DNA of 64,000 bases from an uncultured Desulfovibrio sp. (GCA_937926875.1 CALBAX010000043.1:3092-67091), one strand, 5' to 3'. Positions 51,053 to 60,343 are shown, numbered from the stretch's first letter. Program-made: numbers and translations. Notes: generated by a model from the sequence alone, not told the origin.

Positions 51053-52732
51053 CTAGACTTTCTTGTACATGGCGCCGCTGTCGGCGGAGCTCACCATGCT
51101 GGCGTAACGGCGCAGCACGGGGTAGGGGCATTCCTTCTGCGGCGGCACCAGTTCGGCGCGACGGCGGGCCAGTTCGGCTTCGTCCACCAGCAGATCCAGC
51201 TTGCGGTTGGGGATGTCCACCAGGATGCGGTCGCCGTCACGCACCAGGGCGATGGGGCCACCGTTGGCGGCTTCGGGCGAGATATGGCCGATGGCCGCAC
51301 CGTTGGTGCCGCCGGAGAAGCGGCCGTCGGTGAACAGGGCCACGTCCTTGCCCAGGCCCATGCCGGTGATGGCGGCGGTGGGGGACAGCATCTCGCGCAT
51401 GCCGGGGCCGCCCTTGGGACCTTCGTAACGCACCACCACGCCGTCGCCGGGCTTGATCTTGCCGTCGAGGATGGCGTGCATGGCGTCTTCTTCGCTCTCG
51501 AACACGCGGGCGGTCACTTCGCGGCGCATCATCTCGGGCGCCACGGCGGACTGCTTGACCACAGCGCCGTCAGGGGCCAGCGAACCGCGCAGGATGGCGA
51601 TGCCGCCTTCCCTGGAGTAGGCGTTGTCGATGGTGTGGATCACGTCCGTATCCAGGATATGGGCGTTGCGTTCCTTCAGGTTCTCGCCCACGGTCTTGCC
51701 GGTGACGGTCATGCAGTCCTTGCGGATCAGATTCAGCTTGTCCAGCTCGCTCATGACAGCCGGGATGCCGCCGGCGTTCTCCAGATCCACCATGTAGTGG
51801 CGACCGGCGGGGGAAAGCTTGCAAAGGTTGGGGCTCTTGCGGCTCACTTCGTCGAAGACGGACAGGTCGATGTCCAGACCGGCTTCATGGAAGATGGCAG
51901 GCAGGTGCAGGGTGGTGTTGGTGGAGCAGCCCAGGGCCATGTCCACGGCGATGGCATTCTCCACAGCGCCGCGGGTCACGATGTCGCGGGGACGGATGTT
52001 GCGCTTCACCAGATCCATGACGCGCATGCCGGCCTGCTTGGCCAGGCGCACACGGGCCGCATGCACGGCCGGGATGGTGCCGTTGCCGGGCAGGGCCACG
52101 CCGATGGTCTCGGCCAGGCAGTTCATGGAGTTGGCCGTGAACATGCCCGCACAGGAACCGCAGCCGGGGCAGGCGCGTTCTTCCCACTGGGTCAGTTCTT
52201 CTTCGCTCATCTGGCCGTTGCGCACGCGGCCCACGCCCTCGAACAGGGTGATGAGGTCGCCCTGCTTGCCGGGGGTCAGGGTACCGGGCAGCATGGGGCC
52301 GCCGGAGACCAGCACCGAGGGGATGTTCAGGCGCATCATGGCCATGAGCATGCCGGGCACGCACTTGTCGCAGTTGGGGATGAAGACCAGGGCGTCGAAG
52401 GCATGGGCGCGGGCCATGATCTCGATGGAGTCGGCGATGAACTCGCGCGAAGGCAGGGAGAAACGCATGCCTTCGTGGTTCATGGCGATGCCGTCGCACA
52501 CGGCGATGGCGGGGAATTCCAGGGGGGTGCCGCCGGCCATGCGCACGCCGGCCTTGACGGCCTCGGCCAGCTTGCCCAGATGCAGGTGGCCGGGCACCAC
52601 CTCACTGGCGGCGTTGACCACGCCCACCAGAGGACGTTCCATTTCCTCGCGGGTCAGGCCCAGGGCATAAAGCAGGGAACGGTGAGGGGCCTTTTCCAGG
52701 CCGGATTTCATTTTTTTGCTGTTCTCTTCCAT
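51053..52732 (-). CDS. ilvD: Dihydroxy-acid dehydratase
   Basis: This iron-sulfur enzyme dehydrates 2,3-dihydroxy-3-methylbutanoate and its homolog in branched-chain amino acid and pantothenate synthesis. The 559-residue product has VVPGHLHLGKLAEAVKAG, IPNCDKCVPGMLMAMMRLNIP and ERACPGCGSCAGMFTANSMNCLAE with the cluster cysteines, as in E. coli IlvD. The ATG (MEENSKK) has AAGGA seven bases upstream; an in-frame start 18 codons earlier lacks this. It diverges from the flippase gene. Confidence 0.96.
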   Translation of the reverse strand: MEENSKKMKSGLEKAPHRSLLYALGLTREEMERPLVGVVNAASEVVPGHLHLGKLAEAVKAGVRMAGGTPLEFPAIAVCDGIAMNHEGMRFSLPSREFIADSIEIMARAHAFDALVFIPNCDKCVPGMLMAMMRLNIPSVLVSGGPMLPGTLTPGKQGDLITLFEGVGRVRNGQMSEEELTQWEERACPGCGSCAGMFTANSMNCLAETIGVALPGNGTIPAVHAARVRLAKQAGMRVMDLVKRNIRPRDIVTRGAVENAIAVDMALGCSTNTTLHLPAIFHEAGLDIDLSVFDEVSRKSPNLCKLSPAGRHYMVDLENAGGIPAVMSELDKLNLIRKDCMTVTGKTVGENLKERNAHILDTDVIHTIDNAYSREGGIAILRGSLAPDGAVVKQSAVAPEMMRREVTARVFESEEDAMHAILDGKIKPGDGVVVRYEGPKGGPGMREMLSPTAAITGMGLGKDVALFTDGRFSGGTNGAAIGHISPEAANGGPIALVRDGDRILVDIPNRKLDLLVDEAELARRRAELVPPQKECPYPVLRRYASMVSSADSGAMYKKV

Positions 52733-53072
52733 GACGGTATCCTTTGGACGTTTGTCAGCAGCCCGCGCGGCGGCAGGAGGCCGCAAAAAGTCCGCACGGG
52801 GATCGTGTGCATGGGCGTCACGGGGGCAGCGGCGCGGCAGCCCGCCGCATGGTGGCGTTGAGGGCGGGGCGGGACCGCCGGTAAGGCGGCCGCTCCCGGA
52901 GCGGCTGGGCCGCGTCCTCCGGTGCGCTGTTTGTGCGTGCGCTCAAGGCTTTTTCATACGCAAAAAGCCGGAGGCCGTAAACACTTGTCCCATGCGCCAA
53001 ACGCCCCGGCAAGGCACGCCGCGCCCCATTCCCGGCTTGTGGCAGGCCGCAAAGTGGGCTAGGTTTTCCCGC
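52733..53072. other. Divergent region between ilvD and the flippase gene
   Basis: It contains an inverted repeat GGCTTTTT/AAAAAGCC (52947-52969) nested inside CCTCCGG/CCGGAGG, a stable fold that may be a leader structure or weak terminator for ilvD. No T-box, leader peptide with repeated branched-chain codons or gene was recognised. Confidence 0.35.
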
Positions 53073-54644
53073 ATGGAAAACAGGACGACTCCCCCCTCCA
53101 CGCCAAGCCTGGCGCGCCGCTATATATGCAAGCTGCTGGCCAACGTGGCTTCCGTGCCGGTCTATCTGGCCATGGAAGCCATCCTGCCCCGTGCCCTGGG
53201 CCCGGCCATGTACGGCAACTACAGTTTTGCCACCAACTTTTTCCAGCAGCTGTTCATGTTCCTGGACATGGGCACGTCCACCTGCTTCTACAATGCCCTG
53301 TCCCGGCGCCAGTCCGAAACGGGCCTCATCAGCTTCTACATGCGGCTCAGCCTGCTCATCGCCGTCATCAGCCTGCTCATCGCCGGCGCCATGCAGGTGC
53401 CCGTCGTCGGCAACTGGCTCATGCCCGACGTGCCCCTGTGGCTGGCCCCGCTGGCCGCCATCTGGGCCTTTCTGACCTGGTGGGGCCGCGTGCTCCGCTC
53501 CATGAACGATGCCGTGGGCGCCACCGTGCAGTCCGAGATGGTGCGCACCGTGGTCTCGCTCTCGGCCGTTTTCCTGCTCATCGGCCTGTTCCTGCTGGAC
53601 TGGCTGAACATCTTCAGCCTTTTCGGCCAGCAGTACGCCATGCTGGGCGTCACGGCCCTGGGCTACTGGATCGTCACCCGGCGCCACTGGGAACGCTGCT
53701 ACGGCGGCCCGGAAGCCAGCTTCTGCCTGCGCCTGAGCGCCGGCAGCAACAAGGCCTACTGTCACGAGTTCTTCACCTACAGCCATCCGCTCTTCATCCA
53801 GGCCCTGCTCATCTTCCTCATGGCCGCCGCGGAACGCTGGTTGCTGCAATGGTTCGACGGCAGCGCCGAACAGGGCTATTTCGCCCTGGGCCACAAGGTC
53901 TGCCTGGCCTGTCTGATGTTCGTCTCGGCCATGACGCCGCTGGTCATGCGCGAGCTCTCCATCGCCTGGGGGCAGCGCGACCTCCAGCTCATGGGCCGCC
54001 TGGTCAACCGCTTCGCCCCCCTGATCTATGCCGTGGCCGCCTACTTCGCCTGCTTCAGCATGGCCGAAGGCCCGGCGCTGGTGCGCATCTTCGGGGGCGC
54101 GGAGTTCACCGCCGCCATCCTGCCCGTGCAGATCATGGCCCTCTACCCCCTGCACCAGTCCTATCTGCAACTGGCCAGCTCCGTGTTCCACGCCTCGGGC
54201 CGTACCCGCGAGCTGCGCAACCTCACCCTGCTGGAATGCGTCTACGGCATGACCACGGCCTGGTTCCTGCTGGCGCCCGAAGCCTATGGCGGCCTGCACC
54301 TGGGGGCCGTGGGCCTGTCCATCAAGACCATCGCCGTGCAGTGCGTGACCGTCAACATCTGCCTCTGGCGCGCCTCGCGCTTCGTGCCCATCCGGCTGCT
54401 GCCCATCATGCTGCACGAGATCTGGTGCGTGCTGGTGCTGGCCGCCGTGGCCTTCGCCTGCCGCGAGCTCACCCTCATGCTGGGCCTGGGCGGCATCGAC
54501 TCCCTGCTGCGCTTCCTGGTCTCCGGCGTCGTCTACACCCTGGCCGCTGCGCTCACGGCCCTGCTCATCCCCCAGCTGCTGGGCATGAGCCGCGCCGAGA
54601 TGCACGAAAAGATCCGGAAGCTGCGTGCCCGGCTGGGACGCTGA
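53073..54644 (+). CDS. Polysaccharide flippase / MATE-like oligosaccharide exporter
   Basis: The 523-residue membrane protein has about 12-14 segments, starting RYICKLLANVASVPVYLAMEAILPRALGPAMYGNYSFATNF, the usual opening of Wzx-type flippases, and continuing through SFYMRLSLLIAVISLLIAG and the long C-terminal helices. It should move a lipid-linked sugar to the periplasm for a surface polymer. No glycosyltransferase or polymerase is adjacent. The ATG has no strong ribosome site; the frame is open further upstream. Charged C-terminus EKIRKLRARLGR is cytoplasmic. Confidence 0.78.
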   Translation: MENRTTPPSTPSLARRYICKLLANVASVPVYLAMEAILPRALGPAMYGNYSFATNFFQQLFMFLDMGTSTCFYNALSRRQSETGLISFYMRLSLLIAVISLLIAGAMQVPVVGNWLMPDVPLWLAPLAAIWAFLTWWGRVLRSMNDAVGATVQSEMVRTVVSLSAVFLLIGLFLLDWLNIFSLFGQQYAMLGVTALGYWIVTRRHWERCYGGPEASFCLRLSAGSNKAYCHEFFTYSHPLFIQALLIFLMAAAERWLLQWFDGSAEQGYFALGHKVCLACLMFVSAMTPLVMRELSIAWGQRDLQLMGRLVNRFAPLIYAVAAYFACFSMAEGPALVRIFGGAEFTAAILPVQIMALYPLHQSYLQLASSVFHASGRTRELRNLTLLECVYGMTTAWFLLAPEAYGGLHLGAVGLSIKTIAVQCVTVNICLWRASRFVPIRLLPIMLHEIWCVLVLAAVAFACRELTLMLGLGGIDSLLRFLVSGVVYTLAAALTALLIPQLLGMSRAEMHEKIRKLRARLGR

Positions 54645-54662
54645 CAGCCGGCGCCTGCCGTC

Positions 54663-57600
54663 CTATTTGGCGCCGTACAGCTGCGTCTGGCGATCCAGAC
54701 CGTATTCCTTTATTTTCCTGTAAAGCGTCGACCGTTTCATGCCCAGGATGGCCAGTGCGCCGGATTCTCCGTCTATCTTCCCGCGGGTGGCTGTCAGTAC
54801 ATGTTTGATATACCTTCGTTGCAGTTCGTCCATGGTCGGCAAGTCAGTGCAGAGCCCATCGCCCCCCTGCCACGACTCAGCCTGGGGCGGCCTGTGCTGG
54901 CGTATGTATGGCAAATCGAACTGGAGCGTCCCATTGCTGACCAGGACGACGGCCCGTTCGATGGTGCTTCTGAGTTCCCGGATATTCCCGGGCCAAGCAT
55001 AGCCGCACAACTTTCGCCTCACTTCCTCGGAGATGGCATTGCACTCAACGCCGTACCGTCTCGCATAGTAGGTGACAAAAAAATTGATCAGCATGAGCAG
55101 ATCATCCTTCCTTTCCCGCAAAGGAGGAAGAAGGAGCGGGATCACAGCCACCCGGTAATACAGATCCTCCCGGAACGTCCCTTGGCGGACCATCTCCTTC
55201 AAATCCCTGTTCGTCGCCGTGACCAGGCGGAAGTTCGAAAAGATGGGGGAAGTCCCACCCACGCGCAAGAAGCGCTTTTCCTGGAGCACCCTGAGCAGCT
55301 TGGTCTGCAACGAAGGCGACAATTCCCCCAGTTCGTCGATGAACAGTGTCCCTTCATGGGCGATCTCGAAAAAGCCGATCTTCTGCTTGATGGCGCCGGT
55401 GAAGGCGCCTTTTTCATGACCGAACAGCTCGCTTTCAAAAAGATTTTCCGCAAAGCTCGCAGGATGGATCGGCACGAAAGGCCCTTTGCGCCCGCTTTGC
55501 AGATGTATCCGCCGGGCCAAGACCTCCTTGCCGACGCCTGTTTCCCCCAGCAGCAGTATGGGGGCCTCTGATACAGCGGCCCTGTCCGCTATCTGCAGCG
55601 TTTTTTGCATGCCAGATCCGTAGAGGGCCTGGACCTGCAAGGGATTTTGCAGGGACTCCAGTATCCGTGTCCGGCGGCTCAGTTTTTTTTCCTGGAGCGA
55701 AAGCCTGTTGAACAGTTCGATAATATGGGCGAGTTCCCGCTGCAGAAGGCGGCCGATTTCCGTGAAGACCTCGTCATCCTGCTCCATGATGTTCTCGTGC
55801 AGATAGGCGCACTGCCCTAGGAACACATAGCCCGAACGGCTGCCGTCCGCGTTGCGGACCGAGACCGGCAACAGGACCCGGCTGACGCCATCCTCCATGA
55901 CGCGTGACAAAGAGGACGTGTCGCGGGATTTCAACCCATTCCATATGGTTGAGGCTATCTCGTCTTCCGAAAAATAGAGGCTGCCTACCACCTGCATGTC
56001 TTTCCCCGTACCGGTACGGACAAGCAGGGCGCGTTCGATGTGCAGGGCACGGCAGGTGACATCCAAGAGCGCCCCGATCATCTTTTCTTTGCTGTCATGA
56101 TCGCCCAGGTTCGCCGCACCTTCCTGAAAATCCCTGAGGCAGGCCTTCCTGCACGGGATGGAGGTGATCTTCCGGCACACGGGGGAATCCTTGGGGAGCG
56201 GGCAGTCATACTGATTGTAGCGGTAGAGGGTCGCGGCGCCGGCAGCGTAGAGGCTCCCGGCTTCATCTTCCCGCCCCAAATGCTTCAGGCAACGTGAAAG
56301 TGCCAACTGCGCCCGCGCCGTATCCAGCGGCGCGCCCACCTTCCCAGCCAGGGCCAGACTTTCCCGCAAGGGATCTTCCGCAGCAGACCACGGCATGCCC
56401 TCATGCACCCGGACCAGGGTATCCACCCGGATGGCGGCGCTACGGAACAAGGGGCTGGGGCTGAGCAGCCCCGCCTGTATCTCATGGCTGTACCTGTAGG
56501 CGGGAAGATCGGGGAAATTCGCCATGCGGAACGCTCCGAGCATGTCGAACATCCATGTGAAACCGTAATAGGGGCGGGGCATGTCGAACCGTATGCAGGC
56601 TTCCAGGGTCGTCGCCATGACATGATGGGCAACAGCCACCCTTCCGCAGGCAAAATGGTAAAAGGCCAGGGCCCTGTGTACCCAGCACCACAATTTGGTC
56701 TCGGACTCTGGGTCGCAACAAGGGATGACGGGCGTAAGCAGCTCGATCCCCTGTTCGAGCAGGCCCACCCGCATCAGCTGGTCCGCAAGGTGGACGGTGT
56801 TCCACTTCACGGCATTGATGTGCCCGTGCCGCCGCGCCTCAAAAATGAAAGACAGCATGGGCCCCAGTCCCAGGTCTATCCGGCCCAAGGTACAGGCGGC
56901 ACTGCCCAGATAGCGCAGCCCCACTTCCTCAAGATAGTCGAACCGGTCCGTGAAAAAGCCTGGCGGGCTTTTCTTGAAGTTCTCCAGGGCGAGCTTGTAA
57001 TCGCCGCTGACGAAATAGGCCAGCCCGATACCCGCAGCTGTGGAAAAGATTATGTCGGAGTCACCGAACTCCCGGATACGCGGCACCACCTTTTCGATCA
57101 GGATATAGGGAGACTTGGTGTTGTGGAGCTCGGACAGATGGATATGGCATCCTTCCACAAGCTCCAGCATCAGCAGCGAGCGCTCGTCCCCGTTCTGCTC
57201 CGCGATGGCCCGGGCCATGGGCAGCAGATGCTGCGCTTCGCCGGCATGTTTGGCCAGCATCATCGAAATACCCTGGATATTCTTCACCAGCGTCAGGTAT
57301 TTTCCGGCCTTTTCCCCTGAGATTTCCCTGTCACGGACGCAGGCCGCGAGCTTCGTGGCAATGTCGAGACAGATCAGGGCAGCAGCGGCCCTGTCCTTGC
57401 GGATATGGATGCGCAAAAGGTCAAGGAACTTATCCGCATTCCCTGACGCGAACTGGACATCCCTGGGAAGTACCAGCGACAGTATCTCGTCAGAAGCGCA
57501 ACGCTTCCTATCCATCCCTGCCACATGGCGGGCAAGCTGTTCCCCGTCCCTGACATACCAGTGATCCGCATCCTTGCAGCCCAAGATCCCCCGGCTGCAA

Positions 57601-57743
57601 AGGGGCGCGATCTGCCTGTCGAGTTCCGGGGACGTACAATCCAGCATCTGGGACAATCCCCGGCGCGACAATATCCCGCCAGGAAAAAAGAACAAGGCCA
57701 GGATGCGTGCCTGCAAACGGCTGTCCGGAGAAAGGTCTGTCAT
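54663..57743 (-). CDS. Large sigma-54-dependent activator with TPR-like N-terminus, GAF and Fis-HTH domains
   Basis: The predicted 1026-residue protein starts with a winged-helix-like region (ARILALFFFPGGILSRRGLSQ), then about 450 residues of TPR-like helices. A GAF-like domain follows (ALHIERALLVRTGTGKDMQVVGSL). The AAA+ domain has Walker A GETGVGKE near residue 732, GAFTGA near 778, and FIDELGELSPSLQTKLLRVL. A Fis-type helix-turn-helix ends the protein (GESGALAILGMKRSTLYRKIKEYG). It has no receiver domain, so a ligand rather than phosphorylation should control it. AGGGGG precedes the ATG; an upstream in-frame start would run into the palindrome at 57786. It diverges from the operon it probably activates. 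Confidence 0.85.
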   Translation of the reverse strand: MTDLSPDSRLQARILALFFFPGGILSRRGLSQMLDCTSPELDRQIAPLCSRGILGCKDADHWYVRDGEQLARHVAGMDRKRCASDEILSLVLPRDVQFASGNADKFLDLLRIHIRKDRAAAALICLDIATKLAACVRDREISGEKAGKYLTLVKNIQGISMMLAKHAGEAQHLLPMARAIAEQNGDERSLLMLELVEGCHIHLSELHNTKSPYILIEKVVPRIREFGDSDIIFSTAAGIGLAYFVSGDYKLALENFKKSPPGFFTDRFDYLEEVGLRYLGSAACTLGRIDLGLGPMLSFIFEARRHGHINAVKWNTVHLADQLMRVGLLEQGIELLTPVIPCCDPESETKLWCWVHRALAFYHFACGRVAVAHHVMATTLEACIRFDMPRPYYGFTWMFDMLGAFRMANFPDLPAYRYSHEIQAGLLSPSPLFRSAAIRVDTLVRVHEGMPWSAAEDPLRESLALAGKVGAPLDTARAQLALSRCLKHLGREDEAGSLYAAGAATLYRYNQYDCPLPKDSPVCRKITSIPCRKACLRDFQEGAANLGDHDSKEKMIGALLDVTCRALHIERALLVRTGTGKDMQVVGSLYFSEDEIASTIWNGLKSRDTSSLSRVMEDGVSRVLLPVSVRNADGSRSGYVFLGQCAYLHENIMEQDDEVFTEIGRLLQRELAHIIELFNRLSLQEKKLSRRTRILESLQNPLQVQALYGSGMQKTLQIADRAAVSEAPILLLGETGVGKEVLARRIHLQSGRKGPFVPIHPASFAENLFESELFGHEKGAFTGAIKQKIGFFEIAHEGTLFIDELGELSPSLQTKLLRVLQEKRFLRVGGTSPIFSNFRLVTATNRDLKEMVRQGTFREDLYYRVAVIPLLLPPLRERKDDLLMLINFFVTYYARRYGVECNAISEEVRRKLCGYAWPGNIRELRSTIERAVVLVSNGTLQFDLPYIRQHRPPQAESWQGGDGLCTDLPTMDELQRRYIKHVLTATRGKIDGESGALAILGMKRSTLYRKIKEYGLDRQTQLYGAK

Positions 57744-57785
57744 GGTCTGCCCCCTCGCGACATAGGGTGATGTGCGCCTGATACC

Positions 57786-57826
57786 AAAACGGGATTTTGT
57801 CCCAAAATAAGACAAAATCCCGTTTT
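57786..57826. promoter_or_regulatory. Perfect 16-bp inverted repeat, candidate enhancer for the sigma-54 activator
   Basis: AAAACGGGATTTTGTC (57786-57801) is repeated inverted as GACAAAATCCCGTTTT (57811-57826) with a nine-base centre. Within it TTTTGTC and GACAAAA half-sites also recur. It lies 40 bases upstream of the activator start and about 60-75 bases upstream of the sigma-54 promoter, the position of an upstream activating site. A stem followed by T residues also resembles a terminator, but no rightward transcript enters it. Confidence 0.6.
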
Positions 57827-57885
57827 TTACATCCCGCAATATACATTATAACCTCTAACTATGCCATAATAAAAGAAAAAAATAT

Positions 57886-57902
57886 TTGGAATGCACTTTG
57901 CT
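57886..57902 (+). promoter_or_regulatory. Sigma-54 promoter of the DASS transporter operon
   Basis: TTGGAATGCACTTTGCT has GG and GC ten bases apart and matches TGG-x3-G-N4-TTGCW. It stands about 75 bases before the transporter ATG in AT-rich DNA. The divergent gene encodes a sigma-54 activator, which supports it. Confidence 0.75.
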
Positions 57903-57974
57903 TATTTCAAGACAACACCGTGCGGTAAGGACCACAACGCCACTGTCGCCTTCGTTCAATACGGGAGACCAACT

Positions 57975-59405
57975 ATGACACCTCACGATGCACAACCCTC
58001 CGCAGGGACATACGGTCAGGAGATCCCCAACCCCAGACGGTATTACGGCTTCTGGGCCCTGAGCCTTGCCCTGGCCATCGCCCTCTTCGCATTCTCCTAT
58101 TCCATGGGGCTTTCCTACAAGGGCAGCGCGTTCCTTGGAGTGACCATGCTTGCCATCGCCCTGTGGGGCTTCAACCTTCTCCATGAAGGGCTGGTCGCCG
58201 TCATGCTGCCCATCGGATACATCCTGCTTGGCGTGGGCACGCCCAAGCAGCTCCTTTCCCCCTGGACCCAGCCCATGGGCTGGCTGGTGCTGGGCGGGCT
58301 GATGACGTGGCTCGTCCTCATGCATACAGGTCTGGCCCGCCGCATCGCGCTCTGGTCACTGCACATCACGGGCGGCTCGTTCACACGCCTGCTGTGGGGG
58401 CTGCTGCTGGCCGGTTTCATCATCGCCCCGCTGATGCCGACCGCCCTCGGCAAGGGCATCCTGATCTCCATCATCTGCATCGGCATATGTGATGCCCTTG
58501 AGTTCGCCCCGCGCACCCGGGAAGCGTCCATCATCCTGATGGCGGGCTACATCGCCACCAGCGCCCCCCGTCTCGGCCTCTATACCGGTGGCGGAGAAGT
58601 GACCCTGGCCATGCAGCTCCTGGCTTCCGCAGGGATCCACATTTCCTGGATAGACTATTTCATCCAATGCTACCTGCCCAACATCATTTACAGCATTTGC
58701 TCTCTGGCTGTCCTGATCCTCATCATGCGGCCCAATAACACCATCAATGCCCGCGCCTACCTCGAGGAACAGTTCGCCAAGCTCGGCCCCATGAGCGTCA
58801 AGGAAAAGAAGGCTACTGCCATATTCGTCCTGCTGGTCATCCTGATGATGACGGACAAGTACCACGGCATCGACATCGGCTGGATCATGATGCTCGTCGG
58901 CTTCGCCTGCTTCCTGCCCGGCCTGCACCTCGTGGACAGCAAGCGATTTGCCTCGCTGAACATGACCTCTGTCCTCTTTGTGGTCGGCTGCATGTCCATC
59001 GGCGCCGGCGCCCAGGCCACAGGTGTGGACAAGCTGTGCGCCGAAAGCCTCAGCCCCCTGCTCCAGGGCACTGGCGAACTCACCACTATGATCACGGCCT
59101 ATCTTGCCGGTATCGGCGTCAACTTCCTGCTCACCCCTGTGGCCGGCGTCAGCACCTTCACCGTTCCCCTTGCCGAACTGACCAACAGCATCGGCATCAG
59201 CCCCTTTGCCCCTGTCTATTCCTTCCTGTACGGGCTCGACCAGTACGTCCTTCCCTATGAATATGCCGTTTTCCTGTATTTCTTCTCCACAGGTTACATC
59301 CATCTGAAGCATCTTATCCAGGTCTTCGCCGTCAGGGCCATCATCACCTTCATCCTTCTCATCGCTGTCTTCTATCCCTTCTGGAAGCTTACGAATGCCT
59401 TATAG
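57975..59405 (+). CDS. Divalent anion:sodium symporter family (DASS/SLC13-like) transporter
   Basis: The 476-residue membrane protein has about twelve hydrophobic segments and DASS features: LAGFIIAPLMPTALGKGILIS, MRPNNTINARAYLEEQFAKLG and a second LTPVAGVSTFTVPLAELTNSIGIS repeat. Family members import dicarboxylates, citrate or sulfur anions with sodium. GGGAG at 57963-57967 is seven bases before the ATG; the frame is open 84 bases upstream but without support and it would overlap the sigma-54 promoter. Two NTF2-like genes follow on the same strand, the first 17 bases after the stop, so it is the first gene of a three-gene operon. Confidence 0.87.
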   Translation: MTPHDAQPSAGTYGQEIPNPRRYYGFWALSLALAIALFAFSYSMGLSYKGSAFLGVTMLAIALWGFNLLHEGLVAVMLPIGYILLGVGTPKQLLSPWTQPMGWLVLGGLMTWLVLMHTGLARRIALWSLHITGGSFTRLLWGLLLAGFIIAPLMPTALGKGILISIICIGICDALEFAPRTREASIILMAGYIATSAPRLGLYTGGGEVTLAMQLLASAGIHISWIDYFIQCYLPNIIYSICSLAVLILIMRPNNTINARAYLEEQFAKLGPMSVKEKKATAIFVLLVILMMTDKYHGIDIGWIMMLVGFACFLPGLHLVDSKRFASLNMTSVLFVVGCMSIGAGAQATGVDKLCAESLSPLLQGTGELTTMITAYLAGIGVNFLLTPVAGVSTFTVPLAELTNSIGISPFAPVYSFLYGLDQYVLPYEYAVFLYFFSTGYIHLKHLIQVFAVRAIITFILLIAVFYPFWKLTNAL

Positions 59406-59422
59406 ACAAGGAGATCATACCC

Positions 59423-59839
59423 ATGCTGACCCATGCAGAAATGTCATCCATAGGCGAACGGATATTGCAGGAGTATATCGACACGTTCAACATCGGTTCG
59501 GCGCTGGACTGGGCCCGCAAGCTCCATTATCCGCATGTCCGTATGGCTGGAGGGAACGTGCAGATATGGGATGCCCCTGAAGCGTATGCCGCCGACAATG
59601 ACAAGAACATCATGCGTACGGGCTGTGCATGGGGAAAGACCGTCCTTGACAGATGCGAATTCATCCAGGGGGATGATGACAAGTTACATTTTTCGACACG
59701 ATGGAGCCGTTATACGACGACGGGCGAACATATCATCACCTTTGATTCGTTCTATATCATCACGAAGATAGACGGATCATGGGGGATACAGTGCAGATCG
59801 AGCTATGCCGGCATCTTCGCCAATAACACCGCGTTCTAG
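59423..59839 (+). CDS. NTF2-like (SnoaL-type) protein A
   Basis: The 138-residue protein has an alpha+beta cone-like fold pattern: a helical start (SIGERILQEYIDTFNIGSALDW), then YPHVRMAGGNVQIW, and a strand region SFYIITKIDGSWGIQCRSSYAG. It ends NNTAF. It aligns without gaps to the next protein at 61 identical of 138 positions. The fold serves in isomerases, hydrolases and small binding proteins; no catalytic residue can be named safely. AAGGAG lies eight bases before the ATG. It should be cytoplasmic (no signal peptide). Confidence 0.75.
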   Translation: MLTHAEMSSIGERILQEYIDTFNIGSALDWARKLHYPHVRMAGGNVQIWDAPEAYAADNDKNIMRTGCAWGKTVLDRCEFIQGDDDKLHFSTRWSRYTTTGEHIITFDSFYIITKIDGSWGIQCRSSYAGIFANNTAF

Positions 59840-59873
59840 CCCCAGACACGCAACCCTTATGGAGGATAACAGA

Positions 59874-60293
59874 ATGACTCTTTCCCAGAATGAACTTGAA
59901 AAGATCGGCATGCAGGCCCTGGACGACTTCATGAGCACCTTCAACAGCGGTGATCCCAAGGCCTGGGCTGCCACGCTCAACTATCCCCATGTCCGCCTTG
60001 CCGGTAACAGGGTACAGGTCTGGAACACACCCGAAGAATACATCAGGGACAACGATGTGAGCCAGCTCAAGGACAAGTCCGGCTGGGGCTATTCCACTTG
60101 GGACTGGCGCAAGGTCGTGCAAGCGCAGGACGACAAGATCCATATCGCGGTCGCCTTCTCCCGCTATACGCCCGAACACAAGAAGATCGTGACATATGAA
60201 TCCTTCTACATCGTCACCTGCCTCAACGGGCACTGGGGCACGCAAAGCAGATCCAGCTTTGCCGGTGTGATCGACAACAACACAGCGTTCTAG
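59874..60293 (+). CDS. NTF2-like (SnoaL-type) protein B, paralog of A
   Basis: The 139-residue protein shares TFN, YPHVR-AG, VQ-W, PE-Y, DND, WG, DDK, SRYT, FYI, WG-Q-RSS and NNTAF with protein A. GGAGG at 59861-59865 sits eight bases before the ATG; an upstream in-frame ATG lies within that ribosome site. The conservation of the YPHVR block and the terminal AGxxxNNTAF suggests these residues line the pocket or dimer face. The pair may form a heterodimer. A terminator with seven T residues closes the operon. Confidence 0.75.
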   Translation: MTLSQNELEKIGMQALDDFMSTFNSGDPKAWAATLNYPHVRLAGNRVQVWNTPEEYIRDNDVSQLKDKSGWGYSTWDWRKVVQAQDDKIHIAVAFSRYTPEHKKIVTYESFYIVTCLNGHWGTQSRSSFAGVIDNNTAF

Positions 60294-60317
60294 CATCCCC
60301 TGCTGGACATCTTTCCA

Positions 60318-60343
60318 GGGTGCCGCCGCGGCACCCTTTTTTT
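60318..60343 (+). terminator. Terminator of the DASS-NTF2 operon
   Basis: Perfect eight-bp stem GGGTGCCG / CGGCACCC with a three-base loop and seven T residues, 25 bases after the last stop. Confidence 0.92.

Noticed and set aside
57786..57826. Inverted repeat read as a terminator
   Set aside because: No gene is transcribed into it from the left; the activator gene runs the other way. Its place relative to the -24/-12 promoter fits an activator site better.
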